In this document: positions 31,510 to 40,406 of the stretch, piece after piece
Position numbering within the stretch: the first letter of the stretch is position 1
How the letters are laid out: each line of letters begins with the position of its first letter
From: Paludibacteraceae bacterium
GTDB taxonomy: Bacteria > Bacteroidota > Bacteroidia > Bacteroidales > Paludibacteraceae
Direction: 5' to 3'
NCBI GenBank assembly: GCA_016297215.1
Contig: JAEDGZ010000018.1
Coordinates: 1 to 43,523, forward strand
DNA: 43,523 nt
Notes under the pieces: generated by a model
Seen by the model: the letters and a program-made list of their open reading frames with translations, nothing else
Databases searched by the model: none
What the model was told of the DNA's origin: nothing
Program-made: the position numbers and the translations under genes

Positions 31510-33763
31510 AGTTCACTGTACTCACCCGCTTCACCGCCTTTATCTCAGGTATCTTCCTCAGCGATACAAACAGGTCTTGCAACTCTTTTCTGTCGTACAC
31601 ATACACTTCCAACTGTCCCTTGAATATCCCGTCGTCTGCTGCCACGTTCATCGCCCGCATGTTGATATGGAACTGCTCGGTGATGGTCTTCAGCACATCA
31701 ATAAACACGCCGAACTTGTCTATTCCCTGTATCTCTATCGTCTCCACAAACGACTGCACGCGGTGGGTGTTCCATGTCGCGGTGTAGAGCCGCTTGCCGT
31801 GCGAGGTCTTGAGCAGCATCGCCTCCTCGCAGTCTATCTTGTGGATATACATCTTCCCGTCTTCTGCCAGATAGCCCAAGACCTCGTCGCCGGGTATCGG
31901 GTGGCAGCAGTCTGCCAAGACGTACTCTTTCCCTAAGTTCTCGTCCGTCAGCACTATCGAGTGCGATTTCTTCTTCCCTTTCTCCGTCGCTTCTTTCTCC
32001 AACACCGTCGGCGCGTCTTTCACCTCGGTGGAGGTGCTCTTTTCTGTGCTTGCGAACGGGTTTATCCTGTTCCAGATACTCTTCTTCGGGAACAATATCT
32101 GCTGCATATCGTTCAGACGGATAGCCCCTTTACCTATCTGCAGATACAACTGAATAGGCAGCGATAGGTGGTAATGGTTGAGCATTTTCTGCACCGCCAT
32201 GTCCATGTTCACGGGCACTTCTATCATGCTCACCGCGTCGTGGAACAGTTTCTCTCCGCGCCTAATGTAACTCCTCTCCTCCCTGCGGAAATACGCCCGC
32301 AGACACGATTGCGCCTTGGCGGTGGTAACGTAGTCCAACCAGTTCTCTTGCGGGTGTTGGCTACCCGAGGTCAGCACTTCCACTTGGTCGCCGCCCTTCA
32401 ACTCATAACTCAGCGGCACCAGCGTGTGGTTCACCTTCGCCCCGATACAGTGCTCGCCTAATTCCGAGTGCAGCAGAAAGGCGAAGTCTAATGCGGTGGC
32501 ACCTTGCGGCATGGTCTTTATCTCGCCCGTCGGAGTGAACACGAATACCTCTTGCGCAAACAGGTTCAACTTGAAGGTGTCCAAGAACTCCATCGCGTCT
32601 TTCTCGGGGTGCTCCAGTATCTCTTTTATCTCGCTCAGCCACTTGTCCAACTCCGACTCGTCCTGCTCGCCGGTCTTGTATTTCCAGTGCGCCGCCAGTC
32701 CGTGCTCTGCCAACTCGTGCATGCGGTCGGTGCGTATCTGCACTTCCACCCACTCGCCGTTCTGACCCATCACCGTAACGTGCAGTGCCTCATAGCCGTT
32801 GGCTTTCGGAGTGCTTATCCAGTCGCGTATCCGCTCGGGGTGCGGGCGGTAAATCTCCGTAATCGCCGAGTAAATCATCCAGCATTGGTCTTTCTCCGAC
32901 ATCGAATCGTGGGGCGTGAACACTATCCGCACTGCCAGCAGGTCATACACGTCCTCGAACGGTATCTGCTTGGTCATCATCTTCTTCCATATCGAATAGA
33001 CCGACTTGATACGTGCCGTTATCGAGAACTGATACCCCATCGACTCTAACCGCTCCCGTATCGGCGCGGAGAAGGTCTCGAAGGTCGCCATCTGTGCGTT
33101 CTTGTTCGCTGCCAGTTTGGCTTCTATCTCCGCGTACATCTCCGGGTGCTCGTACTTGAAACTCAGGTCTTCCAACTCCGTCTTTATCGGAAACAAGCCC
33201 AAGCGGTGTGCCAGCGGCGCATATATATATTGTGTCTCCCCCGCTATCTTGTATTGTTTTTCTTTCGGCTGTGAACCCAGCGTGCGCATGTTGTGCAACC
33301 GGTCGGCTATCTTTATCAGCACCACGCGTATGTCATCCGAGATGGTCAGCAGCAACTTTCGGAAGTTCTCTGCCTGCTCGCTCGCATGCTCGCCGAACAC
33401 CCCGCCGGAAATCTTCGTCAGCCCTGCCACTATCTTCGCTATCTTCTCCCCGAACAGGTTCTCTATGTCCTCCACCGTGTAGTCCGTATCTTCCACCACA
33501 TCGTGCAGCAGCGCGCTGCAGATACTCGTGCTCCCTAACCCTATCTCCTTCACGCATATACGCGCCACCGCCAGCGGGTGCATCATATACGGCTCGCCGC
33601 TCAAGCGGCGCACGCCGTGGTGAGCCTGATTGGCAAAATGGAATGCACGGGTTATCAACTCCACTTTCTGTCTGTGCATCGTATGCGCATAATCATCCAA
33701 CAGCGCCTCAAACTCGCGTTGAATCATCTGCTCTTCGGCTTGTGTAAACTCACTTTCTTTCAT
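31505..33763 (-). CDS. RelA/SpoT family bifunctional (p)ppGpp synthetase/hydrolase
   Basis: A 752-residue stringent-response enzyme from the ATG at 33763; an ATG at 33772 would leave only a four-base leader after the predicted promoter. Domains in order: HD hydrolase (HHGVRRLSGEPYMMHPLAVAR, then LLHDVVEDT), synthetase (RIKSVYSIWKKM, YDLLAVRIVF and VEVQIRTDRMHELAEHG), TGS (VFVFTPTGEIKTMPQGATALDF), a Zn-finger/helical region and a C-terminal ACT domain (RAMNVAADDGIFKGQLEVYV). The HD motif residues are intact, so hydrolase activity is expected. Bacteroidota usually have two such paralogues and the gene name cannot be fixed from sequence alone. It begins the long minus-strand series and has the strongest promoter there. 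Confidence 0.95.
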   Translation of the reverse strand: MKESEFTQAEEQMIQREFEALLDDYAHTMHRQKVELITRAFHFANQAHHGVRRLSGEPYMMHPLAVARICVKEIGLGSTSICSALLHDVVEDTDYTVEDIENLFGEKIAKIVAGLTKISGGVFGEHASEQAENFRKLLLTISDDIRVVLIKIADRLHNMRTLGSQPKEKQYKIAGETQYIYAPLAHRLGLFPIKTELEDLSFKYEHPEMYAEIEAKLAANKNAQMATFETFSAPIRERLESMGYQFSITARIKSVYSIWKKMMTKQIPFEDVYDLLAVRIVFTPHDSMSEKDQCWMIYSAITEIYRPHPERIRDWISTPKANGYEALHVTVMGQNGEWVEVQIRTDRMHELAEHGLAAHWKYKTGEQDESELDKWLSEIKEILEHPEKDAMEFLDTFKLNLFAQEVFVFTPTGEIKTMPQGATALDFAFLLHSELGEHCIGAKVNHTLVPLSYELKGGDQVEVLTSGSQHPQENWLDYVTTAKAQSCLRAYFRREERSYIRRGEKLFHDAVSMIEVPVNMDMAVQKMLNHYHLSLPIQLYLQIGKGAIRLNDMQQILFPKKSIWNRINPFASTEKSTSTEVKDAPTVLEKEATEKGKKKSHSIVLTDENLGKEYVLADCCHPIPGDEVLGYLAEDGKMYIHKIDCEEAMLLKTSHGKRLYTATWNTHRVQSFVETIEIQGIDKFGVFIDVLKTITEQFHINMRAMNVAADDGIFKGQLEVYVYDRKELQDLFVSLRKIPEIKAVKRVSTVNS

Positions 33764-33783
33764 ATTCGGCACAAAATAGTGCG

Positions 33784-33815
33784 CAAAATTACAAAAAATA
33801 ATTTATATGTGCAAG
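33784..33815 (-). promoter_or_regulatory. Promoter of the relA/spoT operon
   Basis: On the minus strand CTTG (33815-33812), 20 bases, TAATTTTG (33791-33784). The start site would be near 33777. Confidence 0.8.
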
Positions 33816-33905
33816 GGTTTACCTATTTTTTGCAAAAAATCCCGCAACTCCCTTATCTCTACTATCCTCAAAATCCCCACACTCCCTTCTCTTTCTCGCC
33901 TCCTT

Positions 33906-33943
33906 AAAATAAAAAATCACCCGGCTGTCAATAGTGGGTGATT
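33906..33943 (-). terminator. Terminator downstream of the prfB-EamA operon
   Basis: Read on the minus strand AATCACCC (33943-33936) pairs with GGGTGATT (33922-33915) and is followed by TTTTTATTTTA. It lies about 170 bases downstream of the EamA stop. Confidence 0.75.
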
Positions 33944-34000
33944 AATAGACTAAGTACGAAATATAAATTAATATGAGTTCAAAGTAATCAACTCTTTGGA

Positions 34001-34055
34001 GTTAGTGATTAGTTAGTGATTAGTTAGTGATTAGTTAGTGATTAGTTAGTGATTG
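34001..34055. repeat. 11-bp tandem repeat GTTAGTGATTA (reverse complement of TAATCACTAAC)
   Basis: Four full units and a fifth of 10 bases plus one mismatch. It is the same 11-mer as the array at 8369-8429, on the other strand, more than 25 kb away. Confidence 0.95.
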
Positions 34056-34111
34056 TCCACTAAAAATCTTATTTCGGACTCAAGTTAAATTACGTGAGTG
34101 GGTGCCTACGC

Positions 34112-35044
34112 TTACCGTTTTCTGCGCGGGAAGAGTTTGCGGATACGGGTGAGGGGTTTGGTGAGGGAGCCGCCGGCAACGACGAGGGTTACGGCAAGGA
34201 TAATCAGCAGCAAGCCCATGCAGTCGCGGAGGGTGAGTTGCTCGTGGAAGACGGTGATACCGAAGAAAATCGCCGTGGCGGGCTCCAGCGCGCCGAGGAT
34301 AGCCACGGGCGTGGGGCCGATATAACTGATGGCTTTGGTGGTGCAGAGCAGCGAGATAGCCGTCGGCAGCAGTCCAAGCGCCAGCAGGTTACCCCACAGA
34401 TACCATCGGTCGGCAGGCGGCACGGTGATACCCTTGCCGTTGCAGAGCGCCGAGACGGCGAACACCATCCAGCCGAAGAGCAGGACATAGAAGGTAACTT
34501 TCAGCGTGGGGATGGTCTTCATCCTGCCGTGGTCCACGCCCACGAGGTAGATGGCATACGAGAGCGCCGAGCCCATCACCAGCAGGGTGCCGACGGAGGA
34601 CAGCGTGGAGCCGTCGCTGCCCTTGTAGAGCAAGCCGATACCCGCCAGCGCCGTGGCGATACAGAGCACGGTGAGCAGGGTGATGCGCTCGTGGAAGCAT
34701 ATCCACATCAAGAGCGCCACCATGAGCGGATAGACGAACAGCAGCGTGGAGGCGATACCCGCGTCCATGTAGTTGTAACTGAGGTAGAGCGTGAGCGACG
34801 AGAGGGCGAAGAGCACGCCGAAGAGGGCGAGCACAGGCACATCGCGCCAGCCTACGCGGAAACTATGCCCGCGCAGGGTGAGCATGAGCGCGAGAATAGG
34901 CAAGGCAAAGAGATAACGAAAAAAGAGCACGGAGTTAGCGTCCATGCCCGCGTCGTAAAGCGGTAGGGTGAAGAGCGGATTCATGCCGTAGGTGATTTCC
35001 GCCACCGCCGCCAAGAGGTAACCTTTTAACTTATTGGTAAGCAT
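34112..35044 (-). CDS. EamA family (drug/metabolite) transporter
   Basis: A 310-residue membrane protein with about ten transmembrane segments in two EamA halves, beginning GYLLAAVAEITYGMNPLFTLPLY and repeating from about residue 155 (GSALSYAIYLVGVDHG). The glutamate-containing PTPVAILGALEPATAIFFGI segment before the last two helices is typical of this family, whose members export amino acids or other metabolites. Basic residues close the C-terminus (RIRKLFPRRKR). It lies 100 bases after prfB on the same strand, separated by A/T repeats. The substrate cannot be predicted. Confidence 0.9.
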   Translation of the reverse strand: MLTNKLKGYLLAAVAEITYGMNPLFTLPLYDAGMDANSVLFFRYLFALPILALMLTLRGHSFRVGWRDVPVLALFGVLFALSSLTLYLSYNYMDAGIASTLLFVYPLMVALLMWICFHERITLLTVLCIATALAGIGLLYKGSDGSTLSSVGTLLVMGSALSYAIYLVGVDHGRMKTIPTLKVTFYVLLFGWMVFAVSALCNGKGITVPPADRWYLWGNLLALGLLPTAISLLCTTKAISYIGPTPVAILGALEPATAIFFGITVFHEQLTLRDCMGLLLIILAVTLVVAGGSLTKPLTRIRKLFPRRKR

Positions 35045-35054
35045 AATTGTTTAG

Positions 35055-35135
35055 GTAATAGGTAATTCGCCCTTCGGGCTGTAATATGCAATATCTCACT
35101 GTGCATATTACCTATTACTTATTACCGAGCGTAGC
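35055..35135. repeat. A/T repeats and inverted repeats between prfB and the EamA gene
   Basis: GTAATAGGTAAT (35055-35066) and ATTACCTATTAC (35107-35118) are inverted copies; TAATATGCA (35082-35090) also pairs with TGCATATTA (35102-35110). The tract TTACCTATTACTTATTACC has the same 7-base units seen at 21673 and 31482. A CGCCCTTCGGGC palindrome lies in the loop. Confidence 0.7.
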
Positions 35136-35144
35136 GAGTTCCTC

Positions 35145-36250
<1,106 letters not shown>

Positions 36251-36251
<1 letters not shown>

Positions 36252-36310
36252 TCTGATTACTCGGATTATGCTGATTATTCGGAGTATTCTGAGCATTCTG
36301 ATGCCTCTGA
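36251..36310. repeat. 9-bp tandem repeat (TTCTGATTA type) upstream of prfB
   Basis: TTCTGATTA, CTCGGATTA, TGCTGATTA, TTCGGAGTA, TTCTGAGCA, TTCTGATGC and CTCTGACAC form seven diverged 9-base units between promoter and start codon. This is the only A/T-rich junction-type array downstream of a clear promoter. Confidence 0.8.
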
Positions 36311-36329
36311 CACCTCCGCTAACGGACTG

Positions 36330-36361
36330 CAAAAGTACTGCTTTTTTCCCACATAAACAAA
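36330..36361 (-). promoter_or_regulatory. Promoter of prfB
   Basis: On the minus strand TTTG (36361-36358), 20 bases, TACTTTTG (36337-36330), with AAAAAAGCAG before the TA. The start site near 36323 leaves a leader of about 72 bases made largely of the 9-bp repeat. Confidence 0.85.
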
Positions 36362-36386
36362 TTTTATCGCGTTTTATCGCAATTTA

Positions 36387-36418
36387 TTTGGTAGTATCAA
36401 AAAAAAACGCTACCTTTG
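36387..36418 (+). promoter_or_regulatory. Promoter of the DUF349 gene
   Basis: TTTG (36387-36390), 20 bases, TACCTTTG (36411-36418), with a run of A before it. It is back to back with the prfB promoter, 26 bases apart. Confidence 0.85.
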
Positions 36419-36444
36419 CGGCAAATTTTTCGATTTATTGCAAT

Positions 36445-37935
36445 ATGGCAAACGGTAATGAGCAACTCGTGGAAGAGTTGAAGGCGCTGGTAGCGCAAGA
36501 TGATGTGATGGCAGTGAAAGAACAGGTAGAGCAGTTGAAGACGCAGTTCTACCGTGAGTATCACCAGCAGTTGGAGGCAGCCCGCGAGGCGGCTTCCCAA
36601 GCGGTGGCAGAGGGTGCGGAGGACGCAGCGGACGAGACGACATGGACCCCCGAGCCCGACCCCGTGGAACTGCAGTTCCGCGAATTGCTCAACGAATACA
36701 AGCAGAAGAAAGCCGAGGTAGCCGCCAAGAACGAGGCGCAGATGCAGGAGAACCTGCAACGCAAGCAGGCTATCCTCGACCAGATGAAAGCCATGGCGGA
36801 GGCGGAGACCGCCGATGTGATGGGCAATCTGCAGAAGATGCGCGACCTGCAAGCCGAGTGGAAAACCATCGGACAGGTGCCCCCGACCAACGCGCAGGAG
36901 ATTTGGAAACTCTACCAGCAGTACCAAGAGCAGTTCTACGACCTCGTGAAGATAAACATCGAGTTGCGCGACTTGGACTTCAAGAAGAACCTCGAGATGA
37001 AGACCCTGCTCTGCGAGGCAGCGGAGAAACTGCAAGAGAACCCCTCCGTGGTGGAGGCGAGCCGTGCGCTCCAGCAGTTGCACGACGAGTGGGTGGAGAT
37101 AGGTCCCGTGGCGCGCGAACTGCGCGAAGACCTCTGGGCTCGATTCAAAGCCGCGTCCACCATCATCAACAAGAAGCACCAAGCCTATTTCGACCAACTG
37201 CACGCGCAGGAGGCAGATAACCTCGCCAAGAAGCAAGCCATCGTGGAGCAACTCAAAGAGGTGGACTTCAGCAAACTGAAATCGAACAAACAGTGGGACG
37301 AGGCGACCGAGAAGATACAGGCATTGCAGAACGAATGGCGCACCATCGGCTTCGCTCCGAAGAAGAACAATCAGGCTATCTATGAGGAGTATCGCGCGCT
37401 GTGCGATGCCTTCTTCAAGGCAAAGAGCACTTTCTACAAGGAGATGAAAGAGATGCTCAACGAGAACCTGCGCAAGAAACGCGACCTGCTCGCGCGCGCC
37501 GAGGAGTTGAAGAAAAGCACCGAGTGGAAAGAGACTGCCGATGCCTTCATCGCCCTGCAAGAGGAGTGGAAGAAAGTGGGACCCGTTGCGCGTAAGTTCT
37601 CCGACGACCTGTGGAAGCAGTTCCGCGACGCATGCGACACTTTCTTCAACGCCAAGCGCGAGGCAACGCAGGGTGCACGCGAGGCATACGAGCAGAAACG
37701 TGCTGCCGCAAAAGCCAACTTCAGCAAGCGCGTAGAGAACATGACCGACCGCCAGCGACTCGTCCGCATGTACGAGAACCTCAAGCAGGAAATCAAGACG
37801 GCAGAGAACAACATCCTCTTCTTCTCCGGCAACACCAAGTCTGCGAACGCCCTCGTTGCCAGCATGCAGAAGAAGATAGATGCCCTCAAAGACCAACTCA
37901 AAGAACTCGAAGACAAAATCGAGAATATGGAGTAA
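36445..37935 (+). CDS. DUF349 domain protein, coiled-coil
   Basis: A 496-residue, strongly helical and charged protein. From about residue 110 it holds four DUF349 repeats, each with the pattern LQAEWKTIGQVPP, LHDEWVEIGPVAR, LQNEWRTIGFAPKK and LQEEWKKVGPVAR, followed by a helix containing [IL]W..[FY]. The last 60 residues are a coiled coil. The function of the family is not firmly known. The ATG at 36445 is 27 bases after the promoter box; a reading from 36268 would start upstream of the promoter and is rejected. The gene leads a plus-strand group with an FtsE-like ATPase and rubredoxin. Confidence 0.85.
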   Translation: MANGNEQLVEELKALVAQDDVMAVKEQVEQLKTQFYREYHQQLEAAREAASQAVAEGAEDAADETTWTPEPDPVELQFRELLNEYKQKKAEVAAKNEAQMQENLQRKQAILDQMKAMAEAETADVMGNLQKMRDLQAEWKTIGQVPPTNAQEIWKLYQQYQEQFYDLVKINIELRDLDFKKNLEMKTLLCEAAEKLQENPSVVEASRALQQLHDEWVEIGPVARELREDLWARFKAASTIINKKHQAYFDQLHAQEADNLAKKQAIVEQLKEVDFSKLKSNKQWDEATEKIQALQNEWRTIGFAPKKNNQAIYEEYRALCDAFFKAKSTFYKEMKEMLNENLRKKRDLLARAEELKKSTEWKETADAFIALQEEWKKVGPVARKFSDDLWKQFRDACDTFFNAKREATQGAREAYEQKRAAAKANFSKRVENMTDRQRLVRMYENLKQEIKTAENNILFFSGNTKSANALVASMQKKIDALKDQLKELEDKIENME

Positions 37936-37938
37936 AGT

Positions 37939-37966
37939 AGTGGTTAGTGGTCAGTGGTTAGTGGTC
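37939..37966. repeat. 14-bp repeat AGTGGTTAGTGGTC (2 units)
   Basis: Two tandem units just after the DUF349 stop codon; they precede the CATAATT array. Confidence 0.8.
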
Positions 37967-37993
37967 AGAGCACTCCGATACCTCTGAGCATGA

Positions 37994-38027
37994 GCCCTCA
38001 TAATTCATAATTCATAATTCATAATTA
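37994..38027. repeat. CATAATT array before the FtsE-like gene
   Basis: GCCCT followed by four CATAATT units and an A. The 34-base segment is identical to 38982-39015, upstream of the flavodiiron gene. It ends 7 bases before the GTG start. Confidence 0.93.
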
Positions 38028-38034
38028 CGCAACG

Positions 38035-38700
38035 GTGTCCTTACTACAATACATAGGTGTGGAGATTCACCAAGCCGAGCATATCGTGCTGAAAGATGTG
38101 AATCTGGAGGTGGGCGAAGGCGAACTCATCTACCTGCTCGGCAAGGTGGGAAGCGGCAAGTCCAGCCTGCTCAAGACCATCTATGGCGCACTCCCCATCG
38201 CGAGCGGCGAGGCGATAGTGCTGGGGCAGGACATGGCGAAAATCAGACGCCGCAAACTGCCCTACCTCAGGCGCCGACTCGGTATCGTATTCCAGGACTA
38301 TAAGTTGCTCACCGACCGCTCCGTGGAAGACAACCTGCTCTTCGTGCTGAAAGCCACGGGCTGGAAGGACAAGAAACTGATGAAGACCCAAGTGCATGAG
38401 GTCTTGCAGCAGGTGGGCATGGAGACCAAGGCGTACAAGCGACCTTACCAGTTGTCGGGCGGCGAGCAACAGCGCGTGGTGATAGCGCGGGCGCTGCTCA
38501 ACAGCCCCGAGATGATTCTCGCCGACGAGCCTACGGGCAACCTCGACCCCGAGACGGGCAATGAGATTATGGAACTGCTGAGTGCCATCTCTAAGGCAGG
38601 CATCACAGTCCTCGTCTCCACCCACAACCAACTATGGCCCCAACGCTACCCGGGCAAGCAATGGCACTTTGAGGAAGGAAAAGTGAAGATTGCAGAATAA
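38035..38700 (+). CDS. ftsE: ABC transporter ATP-binding protein, FtsE-like
   Basis: A 221-residue ATPase. Walker A is GKVGSGKSS (about residues 36-44), followed by the Q-loop VFQDYKLL, signature LSGGEQQRVVIAR, Walker B MILADEPTGNLDPETG and the H-loop VSTHNQ. Length and the PTGNLD sequence fit FtsE, the cell-division ATPase that works with FtsX to activate septal peptidoglycan hydrolases; no ftsX gene is adjacent, so LolD-type ATPases remain an alternative. The start is a GTG at 38035 (giving MSLLQYIGVEIHQAEH). It follows the DUF349 gene after 99 bases of repeats and precedes rubredoxin by 40 bases. Confidence 0.85.
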   Translation: MSLLQYIGVEIHQAEHIVLKDVNLEVGEGELIYLLGKVGSGKSSLLKTIYGALPIASGEAIVLGQDMAKIRRRKLPYLRRRLGIVFQDYKLLTDRSVEDNLLFVLKATGWKDKKLMKTQVHEVLQQVGMETKAYKRPYQLSGGEQQRVVIARALLNSPEMILADEPTGNLDPETGNEIMELLSAISKAGITVLVSTHNQLWPQRYPGKQWHFEEGKVKIAE

Positions 38701-38740
38701 ACAAATAAACTAACAAACCAATAAACAAACAAACAAACTT
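38701..38740. repeat. AAAC-rich junction between the FtsE-like and rubredoxin genes
   Basis: The 40-base gap consists almost entirely of AAAC and ATAAAC units (for example AATAAACAAACAAACAAAC). It is A-rich on the coding strand and leads directly to the ATG. Confidence 0.75.
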
Positions 38741-38899
38741 ATGAAGTACGTATGTGATGTATGCGGCTGGGAGTATGACCCCGAGGTGGGTTGCCCTGAT
38801 GCAGGTATTGCCCCCGGCACAGCGTGGGAAGATGTTCCCGCAGATTTTGTTTGCCCGCTTTGTGGCGTAGGAAAGGATGAGTTCTCTCCCGCAGAGTAA
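38741..38899 (+). CDS. Rubredoxin
   Basis: A 52-residue redox protein, easily missed because of its size. Two CxxC pairs (C5/C8 in YVCDVCGWEYDP and C38/C41 in FVCPLCGVGKDEF) bind a single iron. The family marks AWEDVPADFVCPLC and the pattern of aromatic residues are complete. A third cysteine (C18) is an extra. Rubredoxins carry electrons to flavodiiron proteins, and the flavodiiron gene lies 119 bases downstream, so this is very likely its donor. The gene shares the strand and possibly a transcript with the FtsE-like gene; a hairpin follows the stop. Confidence 0.95.
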   Translation: MKYVCDVCGWEYDPEVGCPDAGIAPGTAWEDVPADFVCPLCGVGKDEFSPAE

Positions 38900-38916
38900 A
38901 GCGAACAAGGATAACA

Positions 38917-38947
38917 GGGGGCTGTCTAATCTACTTAGGCAGCCCCC
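38917..38947 (+). terminator. Hairpin after rubredoxin, related to the terminator family
   Basis: GGGGGCTGTCTAA (38917-38929) pairs with TTAGGCAGCCCCC (38935-38947) around a five-base loop, with one mismatch. There is no T-run, so termination is uncertain. The CTGTCTAA/TTAGGCAG core matches the other family members, but the loop differs. Confidence 0.65.
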
Positions 38948-38981
38948 GTCGTTACTAATATGATAAATATTCAGCAGTAAC

Positions 38982-39015
38982 GCCCTCATAATTCATAATT
39001 CATAATTCATAATTA
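38982..39015. repeat. CATAATT array before the flavodiiron gene
   Basis: The same 34 bases as 37994-38027, ending 3 bases before the ATG at 39019. The identity between two neighbouring gene starts suggests recent duplication or copying. Confidence 0.93.
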
Positions 39016-39018
39016 ACT

Positions 39019-40245
39019 ATGTTTTCAGAGAAAGTAAGATACATCGGTGTGGACGATACCGATTTGGACTTGTTTGAGAGTCAATATCGTGTGCCGCAAG
39101 GCATGTGCTATAATAGTTATGTCCTCATGGCGGACAGTATCACCGTGATGGATACGGTGGACAGACGCAAGACGGACGAGTGGATGGCGAAGTTGGAAGC
39201 CGCGCTGAACGGTGCGAAGCCTACCTACCTCGTGGTGCAACACGTGGAGCCCGACCACAGCGGCTCGGTGGGCGCGTTCTTGGAGCGCTACCCCGACACG
39301 CAGGTGGTGGCTACGCGCCCTGCACACAAGATGCTGAAGCAGTTCGGCATTGAGGTGGCGCACGAGGTGGTGATTAAGAACGGCGAGACGCTGGAGATAG
39401 GCGGCATGACGCTCCACTTCCTCACGGCGCCGATGGTGCACTGGCCCGAGGTGGTGATGACCTACGTGCCCGAGGAGTTGACGCTCTTCTCCGCCGACGC
39501 CTTCGGTAAGTTCGGCGTGTATGGTGCCGACCCCGACAACTGGACGGACGAGGCACGCCGCTACTATTTCAACATCTGCGGCAAGTACGGTCAGCAGGTG
39601 TCTGCAACGCTGCGCAAGGTAACCGCCCTGTCGGTGGATGCTATTGCCCCGCTCCACGGCCCCGTGCTGGACGGCGACCAAGTGTATGAGGCGGTGCGGC
39701 TGTATCTGCTCTGGAGTTCGTACCAGCCCGAGACGGAGGGTGTGCTGGTGGCGTATGCGTCTATCCACGGCCACACCAAAGAGGCGGCGCTGAAGTTCGC
39801 TGAAGTGCTCAAGGAGCGCGGCGCACTGCAGGTGGAGACCATCGACCTCGCCCGCGGCGATTTGTCGGAAGCACTCTCGCAAGCCTTCCGCTTCAGCCGT
39901 ATGGCGCTCTGCTGCTCGTCTTACGACGGCACGATGTTCACCCCCATGGCGGACTTCCTCCACCGACTCGGCGTGAAGCACTACCAGTCGCGCCGCATAG
40001 GACTCATGCAGAACGGCTCATGGGCACCCATGGCGGCAAAGGCGATGAAACTGACCTTGCGCGAGATGAAGAACATCATCTTCTGCAACTACACCGTTAC
40101 CATCACCAGCCAGATGCAGCCCTCCGACCTGGAGAACATGAACGACCTCGCCGATGCCCTCCTTAGCAACGAAGAGGTGGTGCACCTCAACCAACGTCCC
40201 CGCTCCGGCTCCAACCCCGCCGACAACGTTGACGAAGAGGCATAG
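39019..40245 (+). CDS. Flavodiiron protein (FprA, A-type flavoprotein)
   Basis: A 408-residue flavodiiron protein that reduces O2 to water and/or NO to N2O. The N-terminal MBL-like domain has all diiron ligands: His75, Glu77 and Asp79 in HVEPDH, His141 in MVHWPEV, Asp160 in SADAFG and His213 in PLHGP. The C-terminal flavodoxin domain binds FMN (from about residue 240, GVLVAYASIHGHTKEAA, then CCSSYDGTMF). There is no fused rubredoxin or flavin reductase domain, so electrons must come from separate partners; rubredoxin is encoded just upstream. Whether O2 or NO is the preferred substrate cannot be told from sequence. The last 30 residues (RPRSGSNPADNVDEEA) are disordered. Confidence 0.96.
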   Translation: MFSEKVRYIGVDDTDLDLFESQYRVPQGMCYNSYVLMADSITVMDTVDRRKTDEWMAKLEAALNGAKPTYLVVQHVEPDHSGSVGAFLERYPDTQVVATRPAHKMLKQFGIEVAHEVVIKNGETLEIGGMTLHFLTAPMVHWPEVVMTYVPEELTLFSADAFGKFGVYGADPDNWTDEARRYYFNICGKYGQQVSATLRKVTALSVDAIAPLHGPVLDGDQVYEAVRLYLLWSSYQPETEGVLVAYASIHGHTKEAALKFAEVLKERGALQVETIDLARGDLSEALSQAFRFSRMALCCSSYDGTMFTPMADFLHRLGVKHYQSRRIGLMQNGSWAPMAAKAMKLTLREMKNIIFCNYTVTITSQMQPSDLENMNDLADALLSNEEVVHLNQRPRSGSNPADNVDEEA

Positions 40246-40277
40246 ATACTTTGTTCAAAATAAAAAGTATTACAATT

Positions 40278-40406
40278 ATGAGTGCGAAAGATTATCTGCA
40301 GAATGCGCAGGAATGGTTGGCAAATCAATCCAAACGCCAAATAGACTACCAATGGGAGATACAGCACCACAACCAAATGCACAAGAACTACGAGATGTCC
40401 TTGTAG
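40278..40406 (+). CDS. Possible 42-residue small protein overlapping the kinase-like gene
   Basis: An ATG at 40278 opens a 42-codon frame (MSAKDYLQNAQEWLANQSKR, then a Gln/His-rich end) that stops at TAG 40404-40406. It overlaps the kinase-like gene, which is read in the other frame from 40313 or 40352. The initial A/T-rich leader is suitable for translation. It could be a leader peptide coupled to the kinase, a small protein, or the true N-terminus of the kinase-like gene separated by a frameshift. The peptide is amphipathic and has no signal or domain I recognise. Confidence 0.4.
   Translation: MSAKDYLQNAQEWLANQSKRQIDYQWEIQHHNQMHKNYEMSL

Larger units (their letters stand above)
33764..34111. 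other. 348-base gap between the relA/spoT start and the EamA gene
   Basis: It contains the relA/spoT promoter (33784-33815), a C/T-rich stretch without features (33820-33900), the terminator of the EamA gene (33906-33943), and the 11-bp array (34001-34055). No gene is seen. Confidence 0.75.

Noticed and set aside
36252..36332. N-terminal extension of release factor 2
   Set aside because: It would be encoded by the 9-bp repeat and begin within the promoter; the family's normal start is MITIDQLKD at 36251.
36397..37896. About 500-codon minus-strand frame opposite the DUF349 gene
   Set aside because: It is Leu/His/Val-rich antisense to a charged coiled-coil gene with a good promoter, and has no domain signature.
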